From Leucobacter sp. wl10 (GTDB lineage: Bacteria > Actinomycetota > Actinomycetes > Actinomycetales > Microbacteriaceae): DNA of 64,000 bases. A program made the position numbers and the translations under genes. This document shows positions 1 to 8,133 of the stretch, in pieces. Within the stretch, counting starts at the first letter, position 1; every line of letters starts with the position of its first letter. The stretch is from contig NZ_KZ983990.1 in assembly GCF_003569785.1 (NCBI RefSeq), positions 62,001-126,000 of the forward strand. The letters run 5' to 3'. Below the pieces are notes generated by a model. The model saw only the letters and a program-made list of their open reading frames with translations, searched no databases and was not told where the DNA came from.

Positions 1-209
1 ACATGCGGGCCTCCCCCTACGACGTGACCGGCTTCACCGGGGCCTCCGGGGCGCCGCTGCACCCGATCCCGATCGAGACCGCTGCGGGCAAGCGGCAGTA
101 CGCGCGGCTGCAGCGAGGCTTCGCCGACCGCGGCAACGCGCTGCGCGAGCGCCTGCTCGAGGCCGTCTCGACGGCGCGGGCGTCGCGGCCGCCGCGCCCG
201 CCGGCCTGA
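1..209 (+). CDS. 3-methyladenine DNA glycosylase-like protein, C-terminal end (partial)
   Basis: Only the last 68 or so codons are present; the gene enters from the left edge and stops at TGA 207-209. The visible stretch (RASPYDVTGF, then PIPIETAAGKRQYARLQR and a final RLLEAV helix) matches my memory of the C-terminus of the actinobacterial protein annotated as 3-methyladenine DNA glycosylase, in which a short SPYD segment precedes a terminal helix. The catalytic part lies outside the window, so the function rests on this tail alone. The gene converges on the radical SAM gene at 284, which has an SOS-like box, so the neighbourhood suggests DNA repair. Confidence 0.6.
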   Translation, partial: MRASPYDVTGFTGASGAPLHPIPIETAAGKRQYARLQRGFADRGNALRERLLEAVSTARASRPPRPPA

Positions 210-283
210 ATCGGGCGCGACCTCCCGGCAACCGAGCGCCGCCCCCGGGGAGGGCGGGCCGGGGTCGGCGATCCGCAGGCCGA

Positions 284-1366
284 TCAGAGCAGCGTGGGCG
301 CCGGATCTCCCGGAGCGGCGAGCGCGTCGGCGACGACCGGCTGCGCGGCTCGGGATCGCCTCGCCTCGGCTGACGCCCCGCCGCCCGACCACTCGAGTCC
401 GTACCGCCGCATGAGCGGTCGGATGCGCGCGGCCAGCTCCATGCGGTAGGCCTGCGGGGCGCGGCTCGCGCTGCCCGGGTAGAGCGAGCGGTAGGCGGGC
501 AGCAGGTGCGGGTGCTCGCGCTCGAGCCACGCGAAGAACCACGGCTTGACGTGCGTGCGAAGGTGCAGCGGGCCGTACATCACCGAGCGGGCCCCCGCCT
601 CGCTGATGTCGCGCAGCAGCGCGCCGAGCTGCGCGGCCGAGTCGGTCAGGTGCGGCAGCACGGGCATCACGAAGACGTCGGGCTCGAAGCCGGCCTCCCG
701 AGCCGCCGCGATGGTCGCGAGCCGAGCCTGCGGCGTCGGAACGCCCGGCTCGATCGAGCGGTGCAGCTCGGGATCGGCGACGGCGATCGACATGGCCAGC
801 GCGACGGGCGCTCGCTCCGCGGCCTCCGCCAGCCTCGGCAGGTCCCGGCGCAGCAGCGTGCCCTTGGTGAGGATCGACATGGGCGTGCGAGCGCGGGCGA
901 GGGCGTCGATGATGCCGGGCATGAGACGGTAGCGCCCCTCGGCGCGCTGGTACGGATCGGTGTTCGTGCCGAGCGCCACCCGCTCGCCCCGCCACGAGGG
1001 CTTCGCGAGCTCGCGGCCCAGCACCTCGGCGACGTTCACCTTGACCACGATCTGCGAGTCGAAATCGCGCCCCGTGTCGAGGTCGAGGTAGCGGTGCGAT
1101 CCGCGCGCGAAGCAGTAGACGCAGGCGTGCGAGCAGCCACGGTAGGGATTGATCGTCCACGAGAAGGGCATCGACGAGGCACCCGGCACGCGGTTGAGCG
1201 CGCTCTTGGCGAGCACCTCGTGGAAGACGAGCCCCGCGAATTCCGGCGCCCGCACCGTGCGGAGGTGCCCGGGCACGGCGGCGACCTCGCCGAGCTCGAG
1301 ACCGGGCAGCGCGGCGTCCGACGTCGCATCCGACGTCGCGCCCACGCTCTGACCGCTCCACCTCAC
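284..1366 (-). CDS. Rv2578c-family radical SAM protein
   Basis: A 360-residue radical SAM protein of the Rv2578c / spore-photoproduct-lyase-like group. The [4Fe-4S] cluster motif is CSHACVYC (C78, C82, C85, spacing CX3CX2C), followed by FARGSHRYLDLD and the GTNTDPYQ segment typical of this family. The enzyme should cleave S-adenosylmethionine reductively; the physiological substrate is not known. The start is GTG at 1364-1366, because the family begins with MRW(S/D)GQ and no in-frame ATG precedes it. The start lies directly against a 30-bp palindrome containing a LexA-like box, which implies a leaderless or very short-leader transcript under SOS control. Confidence 0.9.
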   Translation of the reverse strand: MRWSGQSVGATSDATSDAALPGLELGEVAAVPGHLRTVRAPEFAGLVFHEVLAKSALNRVPGASSMPFSWTINPYRGCSHACVYCFARGSHRYLDLDTGRDFDSQIVVKVNVAEVLGRELAKPSWRGERVALGTNTDPYQRAEGRYRLMPGIIDALARARTPMSILTKGTLLRRDLPRLAEAAERAPVALAMSIAVADPELHRSIEPGVPTPQARLATIAAAREAGFEPDVFVMPVLPHLTDSAAQLGALLRDISEAGARSVMYGPLHLRTHVKPWFFAWLEREHPHLLPAYRSLYPGSASRAPQAYRMELAARIRPLMRRYGLEWSGGGASAEARRSRAAQPVVADALAAPGDPAPTLL

Positions 1367-1367
1367 G

Positions 1368-1397
1368 CATTCATTCGAACATATCTTCGAATGAATG
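1368..1397 (-). promoter_or_regulatory. SOS-box-like palindrome upstream of the radical SAM gene
   Basis: Perfect 12-bp inverted arms CATTCATTCGAA and TTCGAATGAATG flank a 6-bp spacer. The inner part, TCGAACATATCTTCGA (1375-1390), differs at one position from the actinobacterial LexA consensus TCGAAC-N4-GTTCGA. It ends two bases before the GTG start at 1366, a location where a bound repressor would block transcription. Assignment to LexA is inference from the consensus. Confidence 0.7.
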
Positions 1398-1432
1398 GCA
1401 AGCGCCGCGAGCGCGCCGGCCGGATCCGGACC

Positions 1433-1732
1433 CTACTCGGTCTCGCCCGCGATCCGGGTGTGGTGCTGGATCACCTCGGCCACCACGAAGTTGAACCACT
1501 TCTCGGCGAACTCGGGGTCGAGGTGCGCGGCCTCGGCGAGCGACCTCAGCCGCGCGATCTGCCGCGCCTCTCGCGCCGGGTCCGAGGGCGGCATGTCGTG
1601 CTCCGCCTTCAGTCGCCCCACCTCCTGGGTGCAGCGGAACCGCTCGGCGAGCATGTGGATGAGCGCCGCGTCGATGTTGTCGATGCTGGCGCGGAGTCCG
1701 TCCAGGCGCTCCTGGGGCGTCTGCTCGCTCAT
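1433..1732 (-). CDS. Chorismate mutase, AroQ type
   Basis: A 99-residue all-helical AroQ-fold chorismate mutase, converting chorismate to prephenate for phenylalanine and tyrosine synthesis. The first helix contains LDGLRASIDNIDAALIHMLA, followed by ERFRCTQEVGRLKAEHDMP with the Arg and Lys that line the active site, and a final NFVVAEVIQHH helix. There is no signal peptide, so it is cytoplasmic. The gene follows purA by 8 bp on the same strand and is probably co-transcribed with it. Length matches stand-alone actinobacterial enzymes, which typically depend on DAHP synthase for full activity. Confidence 0.9.
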   Translation of the reverse strand: MSEQTPQERLDGLRASIDNIDAALIHMLAERFRCTQEVGRLKAEHDMPPSDPAREARQIARLRSLAEAAHLDPEFAEKWFNFVVAEVIQHHTRIAGETE

Positions 1733-1740
1733 CTCGGCGC

Positions 1741-3027
1741 TCAACCCAGCAGGTCGTGACGCACCACGACCTGCTCCCGCTCGGGGCCGACGCCGATGGC
1801 CGAGATGCGGGACCCGCTCATCGCCTCGAGCGCGAGGATGTAGTCCTGCGCGTTCTTCGGCAGCTCCTCGAAGCGACGGGCCCCGGAGATGTCCTCGCTC
1901 CAGCCCGGGAACTCCTCGTAGACGGGCTTCGCGTGGTGGAAGTCGCTCTGGTTGACGGGCATCTCGTCGTGCCGCACGCCGTTGACGTCGTAGGCGACGC
2001 ACACCGGAATGGTATCGAGGCCGGAGAGCACGTCGAGCTTCGTGAGCACGAAGTCCGTGACCCCGTTGATGCGGGCTGCGTAGCGCGCGATCGGCGCGTC
2101 GTACCACCCGCAGCGGCGCGGCCGGCCGGTCGTGGTGCCGTACTCGTGCCCCACCTGCGCCAGGTGCTCGCCGTTCTCGTCGAAGAGCTCGGTGGGGAAC
2201 GGACCGGCGCCGACACGGGTGGTGTACGCCTTGATGACCGCGATGATGCGATCGAGCTGGTGGGGCGGCAGGCCCGACCCGGTGCTCGCGCCGCCGGCGG
2301 TCGCGTTCGACGAGGTCACGAAGGGGTAGGTGCCGTGGTCGATGTCGAGCATGGTCGCCTGGCCGGCCTCGAAGAGCACCGTCCGGTCGTCGCGCATCGC
2401 CCGGTGCAGCAGCAGGCCCGTGTCGCAGACCATCGGCTCGAGCATCTCGCGGAAGCTCAGCAGGTCGGCGATCACCTCGTCGGCCTCGATGGCGCGGCGG
2501 TTGTAGATCTTGACCAGCACCTGGTTCTTGAACTCCAGCGCCGCCTCGACCTTCTGTCGCAGGATGCTCTCGTCGAAGATGTCCTGGATGCGGATGCCGA
2601 CGCGGTTGATCTTGTCTGCGTAGGCGGGGCCGATCCCGCGCCCGGTGGTACCGATCTGGCGCTTGCCCAGAAAACGCTCCGTCACCTTGTCGAGGGTGCG
2701 GTGGTAGGCCGTGATGACGTGCGCGTTCGCGCTCACCCTGAGCCGCGACACGTCGACGCCGCGACTGCTCAGCGCGTCGAGCTCCTGCTGCAGCACGCCG
2801 AGGTCGACGACCACGCCGTTGCCGATCACGGGCACGACGCCCGGGGTCAGAATGCCGGAGGGCAGCAGGTGCAGCGCGTACTTCTCCTCGCCGACGACGA
2901 CCGTGTGGCCGGCGTTGTTGCCGCCGTTGAACTTGACGACGTAGTCGACGCGACTGCCGAGCAGATCGGTCGCTCGCCCCTTCCCCTCGTCGCCCCACTG
3001 GGCACCAGTGATGAGCACTGCGGGCAT
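1741..3027 (-). CDS. purA: Adenylosuccinate synthetase
   Basis: This 428-residue cytoplasmic enzyme joins IMP and aspartate with GTP to give adenylosuccinate, the first committed step to AMP. The GTP-binding loop [10 protein letters not shown] covers residues 8-17, with catalytic D13; the second signature GGNNAGHT places catalytic H41, both at the positions known from E. coli PurA. The IMP-contact segment ([16 protein letters not shown]) and the [10 protein letters not shown] loop are intact. Length is normal. Start ATG at 3027 is preceded by GAAGGAAGGGG-like sequence. The gene sits between DUF3151 and chorismate mutase on the same strand. Confidence 0.98.
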   Translation of the reverse strand: MPAVLITGAQWGDEGKGRATDLLGSRVDYVVKFNGGNNAGHTVVVGEEKYALHLLPSGILTPGVVPVIGNGVVVDLGVLQQELDALSSRGVDVSRLRVSANAHVITAYHRTLDKVTERFLGKRQIGTTGRGIGPAYADKINRVGIRIQDIFDESILRQKVEAALEFKNQVLVKIYNRRAIEADEVIADLLSFREMLEPMVCDTGLLLHRAMRDDRTVLFEAGQATMLDIDHGTYPFVTSSNATAGGASTGSGLPPHQLDRIIAVIKAYTTRVGAGPFPTELFDENGEHLAQVGHEYGTTTGRPRRCGWYDAPIARYAARINGVTDFVLTKLDVLSGLDTIPVCVAYDVNGVRHDEMPVNQSDFHHAKPVYEEFPGWSEDISGARRFEELPKNAQDYILALEAMSGSRISAIGVGPEREQVVVRHDLLG

Positions 3028-3062
3028 CTCAGCCCCTTCCTTCGGCGTAGGCGGATACCGAG

Positions 3063-3482
3063 CTAGTCTACCGAGGCCTCAATCGCCTCGATCGCCTGGG
3101 GGTCGGCGCCCTCGAGAAACTCGGTGAGCCGATCCGCCTCGCTCCGCTCGCCGATGCGCTCCGCTGCTCGGCGCAGCGCGTAGAGCGCGCGCAGCACTCC
3201 CCGGTTGGCTTCGTGCGCCCAGGGCACCGGCCCGGCGCCGCGCCAGCCGGCCTTGCGCAGCGCGTCGAGCCCGCGGTGGTAGCCGACCCGCGCAAAAGCG
3301 TAGGCCTCGATCTCGCGGCCCTCCGCATCGGCGGCGTCGGCGAGGATCGCCCAGGCGAGCGGCGATTCGGGGTACTCGCGCACGACGGCTTCGGGATCCG
3401 CGCCCGACCGCAGGGCGGCCGTCACCGCGGGATCCTCGGCCAGCAGGGTGGGCTCCGGGCCCAGCAGGTTCTCACCGATCAT
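3063..3482 (-). CDS. DUF3151 domain-containing protein
   Basis: A 139-residue protein of the actinobacteria-specific DUF3151 family. The diagnostic segment [13 protein letters not shown] lies near residue 40, followed by [24 protein letters not shown] and a conserved [10 protein letters not shown] motif. It is soluble and mostly helical, resembling a small TPR-like bundle. No biochemical role is established. It lies just upstream of purA on the same strand (35 bp), an association I recall from other actinobacteria. Confidence 0.85.
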   Translation of the reverse strand: MIGENLLGPEPTLLAEDPAVTAALRSGADPEAVVREYPESPLAWAILADAADAEGREIEAYAFARVGYHRGLDALRKAGWRGAGPVPWAHEANRGVLRALYALRRAAERIGERSEADRLTEFLEGADPQAIEAIEASVD

Positions 3483-3608
3483 GCGGCCAGTCTATTCGGA
3501 GCCGCCGACCGCGACACCGACCCCCGCTCGACTCATCTAAAGGTCCGGGAGCGCGCGCCTCGCCCATGGAGGCGAAGGCGCGCGGGGGCCGGGCCAGCGG
3601 CCTGGAGA

Positions 3609-3752
3609 CCTGATCGTCCGGTGAGGTCACTCTCTCACCTCGTGGCCGTGGTCGAAGGCCTGCGCGAGAGTGGCGTTCATTTCCGCTCGCTGACCGAGGT
3701 CGCCGCCGGCCTCTGTATCGGGCGCACCGCACTGTACCGATGCATGAAGCGT
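3609..3752 (+). pseudogene. Serine recombinase (resolvase/invertase) remnant with internal deletion
   Basis: The reading frame shows PDRPVRSLSHLVAVVEGLRE then SGVHFRSLTE, the end of the catalytic domain of Tn3-type resolvases (normally DRLGRSLxHLV and RGVxFxSLTE). It then jumps straight to VAAGLCIGRTALYRCM, which corresponds to the C-terminal helix-turn-helix (VAxxLGISRxTLYRYL). Roughly 50-60 residues between these blocks are missing, and the N-terminal catalytic serine region is absent. It is a decayed mobile-element gene beside a proline iminopeptidase that may have arrived with it. Confidence 0.75.
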
Positions 3753-3780
3753 GAGCAGACGAGCACGGCCGCCCAGAACC

Positions 3781-4752
3781 CTACCGCCGCCCGAGCGCCG
3801 AGGCGACAAGTTGCCGGTTGGCCTCGCCCCAGTGCTCGACCATCGACGCTCCGTCGTGTTCGTCGCCCTCGTCGATGATGAGCTTCGATCCCGGCCAACG
3901 CCGGTGCAGCTCCCACGCGGTGATGACCGGGCCGGAGACGTCGCGGCGTCCGTGGATGAGCCAGCCGGGGATGCCACGGAGCCGGTCCATGCGATCGAGG
4001 AGCGGCGGGGTGAGGAAAGCGTCGTGCACCCAATAGTGGGTCACGAGCCGGGCGAATGCGATCCGGTACCGGTCATCGTCCCAGCGTGGATCGCGGGCGA
4101 ATGCACCCGCTCCGATCGAGACGTGCGTGTCCTCCCACAGCGCCCATTCCCGCGACGCCGCATCGAGCACCTGACCGTCCGAAGAGTTCATCAGGCGGGC
4201 ATACGCCTCGACAAGGCGTCCCTGCCCACGGATGTAACCAATCCCTGCGTCCTCCGCATGCTTCGCGAGGCGGTCCCAGGCCTCCGGGAAGATCGCGCCG
4301 ACATCCTCGGTGATCCAGTCGACCTCGCGCCGGTGCGTGCTGGTGACGGCGAGCAGCACGAGCGCGACGACACGCTCGGGATGGGTCTGCGCATAGGCAA
4401 GGGCCAGCGTCGACCCCCAGGAGACGCCGTTGATGATCCACCGTTCGACGCCTCGGTCTTCGCGCAGCGCCTCGATGTCGCTGATGAGATGCTGGGTCGT
4501 GTTCGTGTCAAGGGCGACTGCCGGGTCAGATGCGTGCGGACGGGAGCTGCCGCAGCCGCGCTGATCGAACCCGATGACCCGGGTCCGAGCGAGATCGAAG
4601 CACTTGCGGTATCCGCTTTTCCGCAGGCCTCCGCCCGGTCCGCCATGGAGGTAGAGCGCCGACACACCGTCTGGGGCTCCCCACTCCTCCCAGAAGATCG
4701 TCTGCCCGTCGCCTACGGTGAGCAACCCCTGCGCACGTGGCTGCTCGCTCAT
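3781..4752 (-). CDS. pip: Proline iminopeptidase (alpha/beta hydrolase, S33)
   Basis: A 323-residue cytoplasmic aminopeptidase predicted to release N-terminal proline from peptides. The oxyanion-hole motif HGGPGGG starts at residue 36, the family signature FDQRGCGSS follows near residue 62, and the nucleophile elbow is GVSWG (S111). An Asp in GRRDVSGP and a His in the DEHDG segment are the likely triad partners; the usual GH(S/A) around the histidine is altered. Length fits the family. The gene is isolated, flanked by a recombinase remnant and a 313-bp gene-free stretch, so lateral acquisition is possible. Confidence 0.9.
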   Translation of the reverse strand: MSEQPRAQGLLTVGDGQTIFWEEWGAPDGVSALYLHGGPGGGLRKSGYRKCFDLARTRVIGFDQRGCGSSRPHASDPAVALDTNTTQHLISDIEALREDRGVERWIINGVSWGSTLALAYAQTHPERVVALVLLAVTSTHRREVDWITEDVGAIFPEAWDRLAKHAEDAGIGYIRGQGRLVEAYARLMNSSDGQVLDAASREWALWEDTHVSIGAGAFARDPRWDDDRYRIAFARLVTHYWVHDAFLTPPLLDRMDRLRGIPGWLIHGRRDVSGPVITAWELHRRWPGSKLIIDEGDEHDGASMVEHWGEANRQLVASALGRR

Positions 4753-5065
4753 GCGTCCTCCCTCGTCCCGGGTCGTCAGTGTCCCAAGCCTATGGGGGCG
4801 GCGATCCTCCGAGCGCTCGCCCCGGTTCCAAGCCCGTCGGTGTCGACGCGATGAACGTCACCGATCAGCTGCTCGAAGAGAGGAGGCTCGTGCGAGCAGC
4901 CGACGCGAACGGTCGGGCGGCTCCTCCCAGCACGGGTGCCGGCCCATGGCCGATCCTTATCGGTTCCGGAGCTTCAGCCAGGAAGAGCCTGGGATAACCG
5001 CGATTCTACGGGCTCGATGCGGACTGAGGGCAGCACGCCCTATCTGATCAGGGGTCTTGCGATCA
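4753..5065. other. Gene-free stretch with no supported feature
   Basis: The 313 bp between the start of the iminopeptidase gene and the end of the YajQ gene hold no convincing coding sequence. An ATG at 4851 opens a short frame beginning MNVTDQLLEERR, which faintly recalls the first residues of beta-carbonic anhydrases, but the resemblance ends within about 12 codons. The promoter for the iminopeptidase gene should lie in the left part. Confidence 0.4.
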
Positions 5066-5554
5066 CTACCGGAAATTCACGAACTGCAGGGCCACATCGA
5101 CGTCGGCGTCCTTGAGCATGGCGATCGTCGCCTGCAGGTCGTCGCGGCTCTTCGAGCTGACGCGCAGCTCGTCGCCCTGGACCTGCGACTTGACGCTCTT
5201 GGGGGCCTCGTCGCGGATCAGCTTGTTCAGCTGCTTCGCGGTGGCCTGATCGATGCCCTCCTTCAGCGTCGCGTCGATGCGGTACTCCTTGCCGCTCGCG
5301 TAGGGTTCGCCGCTGTCGAGTGCCTTGAGCGAGAGCCCGCGCTTGATGAACTTCGACTGCAGCACATCGAGCACGGCGTTGGCGCGCTCCTCCGTGTTCG
5401 CCCTGATCTGGATGCCCTGGCCCGAGAGCGTCACCTCGGCACCCACGCCTTTGAAGTCGTAGCGCTGCTCGACCTCCTTGCGCGCCTGGTTGACCGCGTT
5501 CTCGACCTCCATCGAGTCGATCTTGCTCACCACGTCAAACGAAGAATCAGCCAT
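5066..5554 (-). CDS. YajQ-family nucleotide-binding protein
   Basis: A 162-residue YajQ (UPF0234) protein. It begins MADSSFDVVSKIDSMEVENA and contains the characteristic EVEQRYDFKG near residue 30, then an IDATLKEGIDQATAKQLNKLIRD block and the terminal DVALQFVNFR. YajQ-like proteins bind nucleotides, including cyclic di-GMP in Xanthomonas; whether this one does is unknown. Start at ATG 5554 is preferred over the ATG two codons upstream because MADSSFD is the conserved family N-terminus. It is monocistronic and cytoplasmic. Confidence 0.93.
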   Translation of the reverse strand: MADSSFDVVSKIDSMEVENAVNQARKEVEQRYDFKGVGAEVTLSGQGIQIRANTEERANAVLDVLQSKFIKRGLSLKALDSGEPYASGKEYRIDATLKEGIDQATAKQLNKLIRDEAPKSVKSQVQGDELRVSSKSRDDLQATIAMLKDADVDVALQFVNFR

Positions 5555-5838
5555 GCGCACAGCCTACCCGGGCCGCACGACGTTTCGGCAACGGCATCGG
5601 CCCGACCGGGAGGTCCCGTCTGCGCCGGCGCACGAGGCGCTCTCGCGCCGACGGCGAGCTCGGCGGGAGCGGCCCGAACGGCGCACCGAGCCACGAAACA
5701 CAATGGAAGGCATAACTCGGACGAATAGTTTGTTAGAGTGTTCGACGGCTCAGGCCCGGCGGTTCCGAGACCGGGCAGAATCCGCCCGGCGGACCCTGCG
5801 CCCCCTCTTTTTCCCACTCACGCGAAAGGAACACGAAC

Positions 5839-7272
5839 GTGTCCGCAACCACGACGGCCCAGCAGACCCGACGCCTGCCCAGGTGGGTCACCTCCTTCGG
5901 CTGGCAGATCCTCGCCGCCCTCGTGCTCGGCCTCGTGCTCGGCGGCATCGCGATGTCGCTCGGCCCCGACGCCGAGGGCAACCCCAACGGCCTCCAGGCC
6001 ACACTCGCCACGATCGGCAGCAGCTACGTCTCGCTGCTGCGCGCCGCCGTGGTGCCGCTCATCTTCACCGCGATCGTGTCGAGCATCGTGGGCCTGCGCC
6101 GCGTCTCCAACGCCGCGCGCCTCGCGGGCCAGACGCTGCTGTGGTTCGCCATCACCGCGCTCATCGCCGTCACCATCGGCATCGTGCTCGGCGTCACGCT
6201 CCGACCGGGCGCCGCCGCGTCGCAGACGGAGCTCGAGACCGGGGATCCCTCCAGCGTGGCTACGTGGTGGAACTTCCTCATCGGCCTCGTGCCCTCGAAC
6301 TTCCTCGGGCTGACGGTGAGCGCCTCGGCGGACGAGGCGACCGGCGCGCTCTCGGCCTCCCCCGAGTTCAACGTGCTGCAGGTCATCGTGGTCTCGGCCG
6401 CCGTGGGCATCGCCGCTCTCAAGGTCGGCGAGAAGGCCGAGCCGTTCATCAAGCTCACCGATTCGGCTCTGTCCGTGATCCAGAAGGTGCTGTGGTGGAT
6501 CATCCGCGTCGCCCCCATCGGCACGCTCGGCCTCATCGGCAACGCGGTCGCCGAGTACGGCTGGAACAAGATGGGCTCGCTCACCTGGTTCGTGGCAACG
6601 CTCTACCTCGGCCTCGCGCTCGTACTGTTCGTCGTCTACCCCACGCTCGTGAAGGCGCACGGCCTCTCGGTGAGGCAGTACTTCTCGGGCGTATGGCCCG
6701 CCGTGCAGCTGGGCTTCGTGAGCCGCTCCTCGATCGGCACCATGCCGCTCACGGAGCGCGTGACCGAGCGCAACCTCGGCGTGCCGCGCGGCTACGCCTC
6801 GTTCGCGGTGCCGTTCGGCTCGACCACCAAGATGGACGGCTGCGCCGCGATCTACCCGGCAGTCTCGGCCATCTTCATCGCCCAGTTCTTCGGCATCGAG
6901 CTGACCCTCGTGCAGTACCTGCTGATCGTTCTGGTCTCGGTCGTCGGCTCCGCCGCCACCGCCGGCACCACGGGCGCGACGGTCATGCTGACGCTCACGC
7001 TGTCGACGCTCGGCCTGCCCCTCGAGGGCGTGGGCCTGCTGCTGGCGGTCGACCCCGTCATCGACATGGGCCGCACCGCGATCAACGTGGCGGGCCAGGC
7101 GCTCGTGCCGACCATCGTCTCCAAGCGCGAGGGAATCCTCGACCTCGATCTCTACAACGCTCCCCGCAAGGGCCTCGCGTTCGACAACGACGACGTCGAC
7201 GCGGGCGATGAGCCCGCCTCGGGCCCCGCGCCCGACGAGATCCGGGATCCGGAAGCCGCCGCCCGCCCGTAG
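5839..7272 (+). CDS. Dicarboxylate/amino acid:cation symporter (DAACS family)
   Basis: A 477-residue integral membrane transporter of the DctA/GltP family, importing C4-dicarboxylates or glutamate/aspartate with cations. Hydrophobic segments run from residue 15 to about 430. The conserved hairpin SRSSIGTMPLT (near residue 295) and the cation-binding PFGSTTKMDGCAA stretch (near 318) are intact, as is the later DPVIDMGRTAINV motif. Start is GTG 5839, preceded by GAAAGGA at 5824-5830. The C-terminal tail is acidic and cytoplasmic. The 280-bp upstream region is locally AT-richer and should carry its promoter. Confidence 0.93.
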   Translation: MSATTTAQQTRRLPRWVTSFGWQILAALVLGLVLGGIAMSLGPDAEGNPNGLQATLATIGSSYVSLLRAAVVPLIFTAIVSSIVGLRRVSNAARLAGQTLLWFAITALIAVTIGIVLGVTLRPGAAASQTELETGDPSSVATWWNFLIGLVPSNFLGLTVSASADEATGALSASPEFNVLQVIVVSAAVGIAALKVGEKAEPFIKLTDSALSVIQKVLWWIIRVAPIGTLGLIGNAVAEYGWNKMGSLTWFVATLYLGLALVLFVVYPTLVKAHGLSVRQYFSGVWPAVQLGFVSRSSIGTMPLTERVTERNLGVPRGYASFAVPFGSTTKMDGCAAIYPAVSAIFIAQFFGIELTLVQYLLIVLVSVVGSAATAGTTGATVMLTLTLSTLGLPLEGVGLLLAVDPVIDMGRTAINVAGQALVPTIVSKREGILDLDLYNAPRKGLAFDNDDVDAGDEPASGPAPDEIRDPEAAARP

Positions 7273-7275
7273 CGG

Positions 7276-7518
7276 GTGCGGAGGGCGCGCGGCCTCGTGT
7301 GCCACCTGATCGCGTCCCTGCCGGGCGCGGCGGGACCGCCCGCCGAGGGCCTCGCGCGCTCCCGCGAGCTGCTGGAGGCGATCGCCGGCGCCTCGTTCCC
7401 CGAGTCGATGTCCGACGAGGACGCGCTCCTGGTCGGCACCGGGAGGAGGGCCCCCTCCGCCCCCGAGACCGCCGCGCTGGGCGAGCTGGCCTCGAGGCTG
7501 CCGCTGTGCCTGGGCTGA
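7276..7518 (+). CDS. Small hypothetical protein, doubtful
   Basis: An 80-codon frame starts with GTG 4 bp after the symporter stop. The product has no recognisable motif, no membrane segment and no signal peptide. Codon usage is GC3-rich like genuine genes here, and a segment around residues 25-60 could form helices (RSRELLEAIAG, PETAALGELASRL). There is no clear ribosome-binding site apart from overlap with the upstream gene end. It may be a translationally coupled orphan or spurious. Confidence 0.25.
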   Translation: MRRARGLVCHLIASLPGAAGPPAEGLARSRELLEAIAGASFPESMSDEDALLVGTGRRAPSAPETAALGELASRLPLCLG

Positions 7519-7652
7519 GGCCGCAGCGCGCGGCGAGGGATCCGGACGGCGATCCGCGAAGATTTTTCCGCGCCGTGTCGATCCCGACCGTTCCCATTCG
7601 ACGCCTGCAGTGAGAGGGTCGAGAAACGACCCTCGACCGAATGGAGAACATC

Positions 7653-8081
7653 ATGAAGTACATGCTGATCATGCGCGACACCGACGAGGCCATCGAGGCG
7701 TCCAAGGAGGTGCCGTTCGAGGAGATCCTCGAGACCATGGGCCGATACAACGAGTCGCTCATGAAGGCCGGCGTGATGGCGGGCGGAGAGGGCCTCACCC
7801 CGCCCGAGGAGGGCGTCGTCGTCGACTTCTCCGCCGATCCGCCGCTCGTCACCGACGGCCCCTACGGCGAGACCAAGGAGCTCTTCAACGGCTTCTGGAT
7901 CCTTGAGGTGTCCTCGAAGGAGGAGGCCGTGGAGTGGGCTAAACGCTGCCCCCTCGGCCCCGGCAGCAAGCTCGAGGTGCGCCGCATCCACGCCGACGAG
8001 GACTTCCCCCAGGACAACGAGTGGGTGCAGAAGGAGAAGGGATGGCGCGAGGAGCTGCAGGAGAAGCAGGCGCGGTCCTAG
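7653..8081 (+). CDS. YCII-related (DGPF-type) protein
   Basis: A 142-residue cytoplasmic protein of the YCII/DGPF family. The N-terminus MKYMLIMRDTDEA and the TDGPYGETKELFNGFWILEV block (residues 70-90, with the DGPY variant of the DGPF motif) are diagnostic. Start ATG 7653 is chosen because GGAG at 7643-7646 is correctly spaced. The gene lies 52 bp upstream of an ECF sigma factor; DGPF/YCII genes are known to be linked to ECF42-type sigma factors and to be among their targets. The biochemical role of the family is unresolved. Confidence 0.9.
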   Translation: MKYMLIMRDTDEAIEASKEVPFEEILETMGRYNESLMKAGVMAGGEGLTPPEEGVVVDFSADPPLVTDGPYGETKELFNGFWILEVSSKEEAVEWAKRCPLGPGSKLEVRRIHADEDFPQDNEWVQKEKGWREELQEKQARS

Positions 8082-8133
8082 AAGCCCGGGTGCTCGAGAG
8101 GCCCGTGGACGACTCGCGCACCGGAGGACCGGC

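Noticed and set aside
4851-4997. Short frame starting MNVTDQLLEERR, possible beta-carbonic anhydrase start
   Set aside because: Resemblance is confined to about 12 residues, and no zinc-ligand motifs follow in any frame.
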